From positions 139,628-203,627 of the forward strand of contig CAYZTA010000001.1 of assembly GCA_964481145.1 (NCBI GenBank): a DNA stretch of 64,000 bases, given 5' to 3'. The first letter of the stretch is position 1. Every line of letters starts with the position of its first letter. Shown one piece after another: positions 58,327 through 64,000 of the stretch. This DNA comes from Sandaracinus sp964481145. Its GTDB lineage: Bacteria > Myxococcota_A > Polyangia > Polyangiales > Sandaracinaceae. Below the pieces are notes generated by a model, which saw only the letters and a program-made list of their open reading frames with translations, was not told the origin of the DNA and did no database searches. Both the position numbers and the translations under genes were made by a program.

Positions 58327-59211
58327 GTGGACGCTTCTTCATCCACGTGCGAGCCTCGCGCCGTGCGCCTTCTGACGTTGGTCATTGCCGTCGCAGCTTG
58401 CTTTTTTTCATCGTTTCCCGCGCAGGCGGCCGATGCCGTGGTGCTTTCGATCGGCGGCAATGCGCCAGAATCGGTGGCAGAACAGGCCCGAGCGGCCGCC
58501 GAAGCTGCGCTCGTGAGCGACGGTGCCGTGGTGGTGCCGAGCGCTGAGGTGGCGTTGCGAATTGCCCCGTCTCGGTTGCGAGCGATCGCGTCGCTTGCGG
58601 ATGCGCGCAGTGTCGCGTTCGATCTCGAGGCGCGCATGGTGGTCGGCGTGGCCGTGTGGATGGGCGGAGAAGGCGCGGAATCTGTGGTGGTTTCGATGCT
58701 CGTGGGATCGCGGACGTTCTCTGCGACACGGGAAATTGCTCAGGCAGATCTCGAAGCGAGCGTCGCTTCAGCGATGACGGATGTTCGAGGCCAGCAAACG
58801 CGTGCGTTGATGGTCGAGGGGCCTGGCGCCGATGCCGAGCCCGAGCCCGAGCCCGAGCCCGCGATTCTTGCGAGAACGACGCCCGAGCCGCCTGCTGCAG
58901 ATCAGACGATGGGATTCGACATCATCGGACCGACGATGTTGGGCGCGTTTGGGGCGGCCGGAATAGGGCTCGGTGTGTACGCTTTGATGGATGGTGTTTG
59001 TCAGGCGCGAGGCCCTGTGACGGGGATTTGTTTGCGTGGAGAAGACCCGAATCCTTCCGTGGGGGTGACCCTGACGGTGGCGGGAACGCTTGCTCTCGCG
59101 GGGGCGGTGATTTGGTTCGTGACAGGGGCGACGATCAGCTCGGACCAGCCTCGAATCGACGTGGTCATGGGTCCTGAGGGTGGATCCTTCGCGGTGCGAG
59201 GCACGTTTTGA
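58327..59211 (+). CDS. Secreted/membrane protein of unknown function
   Basis: The 294-residue product starts at a GTG at 58327; a second GTG at 58363 would place a signal peptide (LLTLVIAVAACFFSSFPAQA) right at the front and may be the true start. After a mixed domain (~50-170) comes a (Glu-Pro)n linker near residue 175. Two hydrophobic segments follow (GPTMLGAFGAAGIGLGVYAL; GVTLTVAGTLALAGAVIWFV), then a short C-terminal tail. It resembles myxobacterial envelope proteins that precede small lipoprotein genes. The stop overlaps the next start. Confidence 0.7.
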   Translation: MDASSSTCEPRAVRLLTLVIAVAACFFSSFPAQAADAVVLSIGGNAPESVAEQARAAAEAALVSDGAVVVPSAEVALRIAPSRLRAIASLADARSVAFDLEARMVVGVAVWMGGEGAESVVVSMLVGSRTFSATREIAQADLEASVASAMTDVRGQQTRALMVEGPGADAEPEPEPEPAILARTTPEPPAADQTMGFDIIGPTMLGAFGAAGIGLGVYALMDGVCQARGPVTGICLRGEDPNPSVGVTLTVAGTLALAGAVIWFVTGATISSDQPRIDVVMGPEGGSFAVRGTF

Positions 59212-59435
59212 AGCGTTTTGCCCTGTTCTCACTCTGCTTGTTCACCGTATTTCAAGCGGGCTGCTTGCGGCTCAGTTACGACCGGTGTGCAGGAGAGAAC
59301 CCGCATCCCGAATGTGATTCGATCGACGCGAGTGTCGTCGATGCGGGCAAAGACGGCGGGGTGCCTGCCGATGCGGAGCTGGATGCATCGGAGGATGGGC
59401 CTTCTGACGCATCACCCAGCGTCGATGCGGAGTGA
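59208..59435 (+). CDS. Small Asp/Ala-rich lipoprotein
   Basis: A TTG at 59208 overlaps the upstream stop (TTGA) and gives MKRFALFSLCLFTVFQAGC, a good lipoprotein signal, in a 75-residue product. The mature part is a DAGKDGG/DASEDG-rich linker with no folded domain, so the protein may be cut short: the linker normally leads to a surface domain. A truncated DUF4143-type gene lies head-on at 59436, so an insertion may have removed the rest. Confidence 0.6.
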   Translation: MKRFALFSLCLFTVFQAGCLRLSYDRCAGENPHPECDSIDASVVDAGKDGGVPADAELDASEDGPSDASPSVDAE

Positions 59436-59762
59436 TCACGGCCCTGGAGCGAGTCTCCACCATAGCGGTAGAGATCGAGCCGAGCGCTTCCCGTGACCAA
59501 GATGCGCTGGCCCTCCCGGCGTCCGTCCCAGAGCCCCTTCACCAGCCCACGCCAACTTCGACACTTGTGAATCTCGTCGAGAATCCAGAGCTTGTTTGGA
59601 GGGAGATGCTCTGCGAGGAGGCGCTCGCGATCGGCCGGCACATCCCAGTTGAGATCACCGGCTCCAGGCAGTCTTACCGACCTGTCGAGCTCCCGCGAGG
59701 AACACCATCTTCCGTGCGAGATCACGCTCGATCTGGCCGCGGAGATATCGCTCATCGGTCAT
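59436..59762 (-). pseudogene. Remnant of a DUF4143-type (COG1373) ATPase
   Basis: The minus strand from 59762 reads MTDERYLRGQIERDLARKMV, FLAGARQVGKT (Walker A), then shifts frame. The next frame continues GDLNWDVPADRERLLAEHLP, KLWILDEIHKCRSW (Walker B) and LVTGSARLDLYRYGGDSLQGR, after which it runs into antisense of the small lipoprotein. Intact members are about 400 residues. So there is a short deletion just after the P-loop Thr, plus loss of the C-terminal two thirds. Confidence 0.75.
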
Positions 59763-59957
59763 TCGATCACGATGCTGCGCTTTTTGACTGGTGTCAAAAT
59801 CTGCCGCGGGCCCCGATGGACATCGATTCCGGCCTGGCACAAGGAGCAACCAGAAAGCGATTCGTCGCCCTCTGTCGGCGACTCGAGCGTCTGTTTTCGG
59901 CACCACGTTCTGTGGCACGGTGGCGCGTATCGTGCGACGTATTTGACTGGAGATTCG

Positions 59958-60641
59958 ATGAAAGGCACTCACACCAGCCGGGCGTATGAACAAGAACTGC
60001 GCGATTTGAAATCGCGTTTGCTGGCCATGGGTGGGCGATGTGAGAGCGTCATTCATATGGCGAGCCGCGCCTTCGAGAATCTCGATAGCGAACTGGCGCA
60101 TCGGGTCGAAGAAAATGATCGCACGCTGAACATCGAAGAGATGGCGATCGACCAGATGACCGTGCGCATCCTGGCGCTGCGGCAACCGGTGGGTCGCGAT
60201 CTGCGCTTTTTGGTCACTGCGCTCAAGGTCGTGACGGATTTGGAGCGAATCGGCGATGAAGCCGTGAACGTCGCAGAGCGGGTCATCGAACTCGCGAACT
60301 CGGCGCCGATCAAACATTTGCAACCCAAGCTCACGCAGATGGCCGATGCATCGGCTGCGATGGTGCGGCGCGCGCTCGACAGCTTCGTCGAGGAAGACGA
60401 GCGGATGGCCCGCGATGTTCTTCGAGACGACGATGCCGTGGACGAGCTCTATGGCGAGCTCCTGCGTTTGAGTCAGGAATATATCCGCGCTCATCCGGAC
60501 CGCGTCGAAGAAGGTATGCGCGTCGCGAGCTGCGCGAAGTACCTCGAGCGAATCGCTGACCACGCGACGAACATCGCGGAGATGGTGGTGTTCATGGTGT
60601 CGGGCGATGACGTGCGGCATCACGTCTCGCGAGTGCCCTGA
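59958..60641 (+). CDS. phoU: PhoU-family phosphate signalling protein
   Basis: The 227-residue all-helical protein has two PhoU repeats, each with the metal-binding helix pattern: LERIGDEAVNVAERVIEL near residue 95 and YLERIADHATNIAEMVVFM near residue 197. PhoU links the Pst phosphate transporter to the PhoR/PhoB system. No pst or pho genes are nearby in this window, so it is a stand-alone copy. The ATG at 59958 follows GGAG; earlier in-frame sequence overlaps the DUF4143 relic. Confidence 0.92.
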   Translation: MKGTHTSRAYEQELRDLKSRLLAMGGRCESVIHMASRAFENLDSELAHRVEENDRTLNIEEMAIDQMTVRILALRQPVGRDLRFLVTALKVVTDLERIGDEAVNVAERVIELANSAPIKHLQPKLTQMADASAAMVRRALDSFVEEDERMARDVLRDDDAVDELYGELLRLSQEYIRAHPDRVEEGMRVASCAKYLERIADHATNIAEMVVFMVSGDDVRHHVSRVP

Positions 60642-60714
60642 CTTTCAGGCGACTTTTGGCAGCCAACGCGAGAGCCGCACAGAACAGAAGTGTGAGCGTC
60701 GTCCACGTTCGTGC

Positions 60715-62166
60715 TCACCAAGGGCGGCTGACCGAGCGATTGCGGGCGAAGTTGCATCCTTCATCCAAACAGCTCGGGACAGTCGGCGCAGTGACATCTG
60801 TTTGGACCGCGTAGATCGCCACATCGCGCGTGGTGGCCGCGAGAGTGTACAACACCCCACGTCGGCCGAGATTGAGTGAGTAGACCCCGACCCTGATACT
60901 GGCCGGCTCACCACTCATCGGATCGATGAGGTCGTGGCTCCATACGAGCCGCCCTTCACCGTCCCAGCGACTGATCGTGGAGAATTGGGGCGCGATAAGC
61001 GAACCGTCGTGACCCCACACCCAGTTAGGTGGAATCTGGGTCTCGAGTCGAAATACCTCTTCGCGATTCACATAGCGCGCCACGCTCGCGACTGACGATA
61101 GTGAAAATACCCAAATTCCGCCTGATCCGTCGAAGACTGGGCCCTCGTCCCCACGAATAGGAAGCCGCCACGGTTCGTGGTCCGGTCCGAAGAGCCAACC
61201 GGCTACCGTGGTCGCGGGATGCATTCCCGTGATTGCGGGCACCAACGTGCGATCTTGCCAGCGCCGAATCGACTCAGGCCGGTAGGCTTCATTGGGGAGC
61301 ACGAGCTCTTCAGCGGGAGTCACATTGCCTTCGCGACTCACTCGATAAGGCTGCGTGATTGGACGAGCAGGAGAAAGAGACCGATAGGGAAGCAGTAACA
61401 ATGTGCCGTCTGGTTCGACCATGAGCTGCCTCATTGCCAAGTCCGATGGCATCCGCAGTACCCATGCGAGTTCGCCCGTGGTGGGACAAACGGCGTAGAT
61501 CCGATCTCCAGCTGCGATGAAGAGCTCCCCATGGGTCCCAGTCGCGAGCATGATCTGCCCGGCGATCTCCGGTGGCACATGGCTGACCCGCGATCCACCC
61601 CCTCGAATCCCCGTTCCATCCGAGCGCCAGCCATACACCCCGTTCCCCGTCGTGGATGCGAAGACGCTTCCGTCAGGAGCAACCACGAGATCGTTGACGA
61701 AGCTGAAGACTCTTTCGTGCCAGCGATAGCGGCCCTCGGCATCGAGTGCCACCACGATCTCACCCAGGGTGCCGAGCGCGACATACGAGCTCCCATCGGG
61801 TGAGACGATGGGTGGCCAGAGCGGCTCCATCCCGGCTTCCTCGGCCAAAATCTCCGGTTGCTCGTACGCGGTCCATCGCCAGAGCTGTCTCACGCTCCGA
61901 TCTGTGGGAAGGGGCGGAAGCTCCGGTGTGCCCCAGGCCTCGCAATCAAGTGGGCCGTAGGTATCGGTTTGGAAATCGCGACGCCCTCCATCTTGTCCGG
62001 CATCGATCCCGGCATCTTGTCCGGCATCGATGCCCGCATCTTGTCCGGCATCCCCGCCGTCGAGCCCAGCATCCAAGTGCGACGAAGCTTCGCCACACGA
62101 GCAGCCGACGAGCATCAGCAGGGACGCGACCACGATTCGGGCTCGAATGTGTGCATTCAATCGCAA
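60715..62166 (-). CDS. PQQ-like beta-propeller lipoprotein
   Basis: The 483-residue product has a lipoprotein signal ending MLVGC, an Asp/Ala/Gly-rich linker with three copies of DAGQDAGI, and then propeller blades of the PQQ/BamB-like type (YVALGTLGEIVVALDAEGRYRW; ELFIAAGDRIYAVCPTTGELAW; LYTLAATTRDVAIYAV). It has no enzyme cofactor motif, so a structural or binding role on the outer surface is likely. Its start overlaps the end of the chimeric gene upstream by 10 bases, so the two are co-transcribed. Confidence 0.78.
   Translation of the reverse strand: MRLNAHIRARIVVASLLMLVGCSCGEASSHLDAGLDGGDAGQDAGIDAGQDAGIDAGQDGGRRDFQTDTYGPLDCEAWGTPELPPLPTDRSVRQLWRWTAYEQPEILAEEAGMEPLWPPIVSPDGSSYVALGTLGEIVVALDAEGRYRWHERVFSFVNDLVVAPDGSVFASTTGNGVYGWRSDGTGIRGGGSRVSHVPPEIAGQIMLATGTHGELFIAAGDRIYAVCPTTGELAWVLRMPSDLAMRQLMVEPDGTLLLLPYRSLSPARPITQPYRVSREGNVTPAEELVLPNEAYRPESIRRWQDRTLVPAITGMHPATTVAGWLFGPDHEPWRLPIRGDEGPVFDGSGGIWVFSLSSVASVARYVNREEVFRLETQIPPNWVWGHDGSLIAPQFSTISRWDGEGRLVWSHDLIDPMSGEPASIRVGVYSLNLGRRGVLYTLAATTRDVAIYAVQTDVTAPTVPSCLDEGCNFARNRSVSRPW
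61989..62060 (-). repeat. Three-copy 24-bp repeat coding for DAGQDAGI
   Basis: CATCTTGTCCGGCATCGAT-type units begin at 61989, 62013 and 62037 (exact 24-bp spacing). They code the flexible linker of the PQQ-like lipoprotein, so copy number can change without a frameshift. Confidence 0.8.
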
Positions 62167-63842
62167 ATGACCTCTCGAGTCTCGTAAAGCTCTGGATAGA
62201 GCACCGCATCGTTCGCGCTCGGCGGCGAGCTCGCTGCAAAGCCCGGTTCATCCCACGCCGGAACCGGCCCGCAATTCGGGGTGTTGAAGCCCGGCGGTGC
62301 GAATCCACTCATTCCAGCGAGGCTCGCGCAGAATCCATACTTGAGCGCGCGCCACTCGTCGTAATCGGCGTAGACGCCCATGGCAGGACCACGCGAGAAA
62401 GGCGTCATCTCGGTGTTCGCGAGCACCATCCCGCCAACCGTGCACACGTTTTGATTCAAGATCGACGTGCATACGGAACCGGATCCGCGATCGGCGTTGT
62501 AGCGACACGTACGGGACACCCGTCGCCACACACGAAAATCTGGCCAATCTCCGATATAGCTCCGCTCGTCCCACACGGCGGCGGCGCTCGAGACATTGGT
62601 TTGATTGCCGTAGAAGCTCCCGAGGTTGACGAAGCTCGTCAGCGCGCTCGGTGAAGAGCGTGCATACGCGAGATACCCGAGGCTGTGAGAGTAAAGCAAG
62701 CTGAACTCCCACTGAGATGGATTATCGAGGTTGCGTGTCGCTACGAGCGCCGGACGAGTCGTGGTGGTGCCGTAGGTCGCCATCAGTGTCCATCGTCGAG
62801 CCGCCGCGATAGCCCCGGCTTCAAGCCGATAGAGCTGAATCGCATTGGTGCTCGGATGGGTGATCGCCATCCACACATCGCCATTGATGGTCGCGAGCGA
62901 GGGGCTTACACCCGAGCTCATCCCAGCGCCGCTTGCAAGCAGAGACGGTCGTACATATTGCCATGACAAACCTGCCGCTGAGAGCGATGCTTGTTGAAGT
63001 GCGCCGTTCGAGCCGACATAGACGAGCAGCGTTTCGTGCGTCCCAGGAACGTAGGTGCGGCTGAAGCTGACACCCGATGGCGCCGTGCCGAGCTGGTCCC
63101 AATTGATATCCCAGCAATTCGTCGTCGCGTTGAACGAGACCTGATCGATGCGAAAGAGTGGCATGCCCTCATAAAACTTCCGCGATGCGATATGCGCGAT
63201 GAGCGATGGCGCCGCGATGCAGCGTTTGAACATCACTGGCGGCATGGGGGTCGTGGTGACCGCCAGTGCTCCAGTCGCATCATTGATTTCATCCAACGAC
63301 CGGTACTTCACGCGTGCGACGACCACACGCCGCAGACCGCCTCGTTGACGCTTGAGCGAAACCGATTCCTCGACTCCGTGGCGAACGGCCCTGCCTTGGA
63401 GAACGAGCTCTTCCAGCACGGGGTCCGTCAGCTCGATTCTCTCTTCTTCGAGCGGAAGGTCGCGCACATCACGACGCCCGGTCGGTTTATGTTTCCGCTT
63501 CCCCGAAGGATTCGATGAATCCGGCTTCGATGACCCGAGGCCAAGCGTGCCTGCGAGCTCATCGAGTTGACGCAACTTCTCTTGAAACTCGAGCTCGAGC
63601 TGCTTGGTATCAACGCGTTCTGCCTTCGCGACGAAGATGCGCTTCTTGAGCAACTCCAGCTCGAGACGAAGCCGTTCGTGAGAGCGACGGAGAATATCGC
63701 GCTCCTTTTCCAACTCCAACACACGTGCTTGTGATGATGCGAGTTCTGTCTGAACTGCGGCGACGAGCGATTCGAGCTCTGCAATGCGTGCTCCGCTCGT
63801 CTCCATATCCATCGTCATCATCGCGACATCGATGTTACTCAA
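62157..63842 (-). CDS. Chimeric gene: IS66 transposase N-terminal part fused to a surface beta-propeller-like domain
   Basis: The 561-codon frame is uninterrupted but has two unrelated halves. Residues 1 to ~234 match IS66 TnpC: a coiled coil (ELESLVAAVQTELASSQARVL), LLKKRIFVAKAERVD, the central domain, then LIAHIASRKFYEGMPLFRIDQ, where intact transposases continue into the DDE domain. From residue ~235 (about nt 63140), the sequence becomes TTNCWDINWDQLG, YVGSNGALQQASL and similar Ser/Thr/Asn-rich, Cys-containing strands of an exported lectin- or propeller-like protein. No signal peptide is present, so the second half is probably no longer exported. Confidence 0.75.
   Translation of the reverse strand: MSNIDVAMMTMDMETSGARIAELESLVAAVQTELASSQARVLELEKERDILRRSHERLRLELELLKKRIFVAKAERVDTKQLELEFQEKLRQLDELAGTLGLGSSKPDSSNPSGKRKHKPTGRRDVRDLPLEEERIELTDPVLEELVLQGRAVRHGVEESVSLKRQRGGLRRVVVARVKYRSLDEINDATGALAVTTTPMPPVMFKRCIAAPSLIAHIASRKFYEGMPLFRIDQVSFNATTNCWDINWDQLGTAPSGVSFSRTYVPGTHETLLVYVGSNGALQQASLSAAGLSWQYVRPSLLASGAGMSSGVSPSLATINGDVWMAITHPSTNAIQLYRLEAGAIAAARRWTLMATYGTTTTRPALVATRNLDNPSQWEFSLLYSHSLGYLAYARSSPSALTSFVNLGSFYGNQTNVSSAAAVWDERSYIGDWPDFRVWRRVSRTCRYNADRGSGSVCTSILNQNVCTVGGMVLANTEMTPFSRGPAMGVYADYDEWRALKYGFCASLAGMSGFAPPGFNTPNCGPVPAWDEPGFAASSPPSANDAVLYPELYETREVICD
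63140..63842 (-). mobile_element. Partial IS66-type element (5' part of tnpC)
   Basis: This segment carries the coiled-coil and central domains of an IS66 transposase but not the DDE catalytic domain. The Cys ligands of the zinc-binding part are also absent. No tnpA/tnpB genes or terminal repeats are visible in the 158 bases upstream up to the window end, which show no gene. The element is thus a fragment, joined at about 63140 to a host gene. Confidence 0.7.
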
Positions 63843-64000
63843 TCACAAACACAATGTCGATCTCCATCGCTCATATGGATGTGAGCTTGATCAATGAAGC
63901 TTTCTTCGCACCCGGACAGGAGCACTCTCGATGGCAATGCCAGAGAGGGTGGTGTAAAGAAATCGGTGTCTGAGCTCCGATCCTGCGAAAAGAGGGATGC

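Noticed and set aside
63843..64000. tnpA/tnpB genes or a terminal repeat of IS66 upstream of the chimeric gene
   Set aside because: I saw no matching coding sequence or inverted repeat in the 158 bases available; the window ends too soon to decide.

Overview
The window looks like a GC-rich chromosome segment of a myxobacterium (Myxococcota, probably a Polyangia/Sandaracinaceae-type lineage). This is inferred from the gene families only. There are many secreted lipoproteins with Asp/Ala/Gly-rich linkers, MopE-type and thrombospondin-type calcium repeats, Kelch, FG-GAP and PQQ-like propellers, a giant Ser/Thr-kinase regulator, and an oleABCD olefin operon. A block of exactly 100 N (34273-34372) shows that the source is a draft scaffold. 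I recognised no rRNA, tRNA, CRISPR array or replication origin.

Layout. 0-6 kb: the end of a secreted protein, thiL, a VWA/MopE lipoprotein with a clear terminator, and a YbiT-like ABC-F ATPase with a dead second ATP site. 6-13.3 kb: a convergent 1567-residue kinase/AAA/TPR/GAF/sigma-54-activator protein, divergent from a SulP transporter fused to a beta-carbonic anhydrase. 13.3-19 kb: a Kelch lipoprotein, a small lipoprotein, rsmI overlapping rpoH, and a hypothetical gene. 18.9-24.3 kb: tetR followed by translationally coupled oleABCD (head-to-head long-chain olefin synthesis). 24.3-31.6 kb: a glycosyltransferase, a TPR protein, a lipoprotein, purF, a zinc-ribbon microprotein, a rifampicin-phosphotransferase-like dikinase, and an RluA-type pseudouridine synthase.

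31.6-36.4 kb is an accessory region. It holds an AlbA_2-type gene remnant, a ribbon-helix-helix/GNAT toxin-antitoxin pair, an FG-GAP repeat lipoprotein interrupted by the assembly gap, a truncated Uma2 gene and an aspartyl-protease-like lipoprotein. 36.4-39.3 kb: a sigma(ECF)-FecR-like-secreted protein operon. 39.4-44.6 kb: a ParE-type toxin-antitoxin pair, a TPR/zincin-like protein, a MepA-like endopeptidase, and feoAB behind a Fur-box-like site with a small downstream gene. 44.6-46.2 kb is decayed sequence with a large palindrome and a broken nucleotidyltransferase gene.

46.2-54 kb: two paralogous zinc-ribbon/membrane-tail proteins with a winged-helix gene, an esterase-like lipoprotein next to a di-haem cytochrome/propeller protein, and a XRE-ImmA/IrrE plus PIN toxin-antitoxin operon. 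54-64 kb: a lipoprotein, an intact Uma2 gene, a five-copy 42/43-bp tandem repeat, a lineage-type hypothetical gene whose ribosome-binding site is buried in a hairpin, an acyl-CoA dehydrogenase, two surface proteins, a broken DUF4143-type ATPase, phoU, a PQQ-like lipoprotein and a chimeric gene joining the front half of an IS66 transposase to a surface propeller.

Functionally, the housekeeping genes (thiL, rsmI, rpoH, purF, rluA-like, phoU, feoAB) are spread between lineage-specific envelope proteins. At least three toxin-antitoxin modules and several gene remnants mark sites of past mobile-element activity. The best leads for new biology are the five-domain kinase/sigma-54 regulator, the zinc-ribbon paralogue pair, the half-active ABC-F protein, the IS66 chimera and the structured leaders of rpoH and of the gene at 56192.
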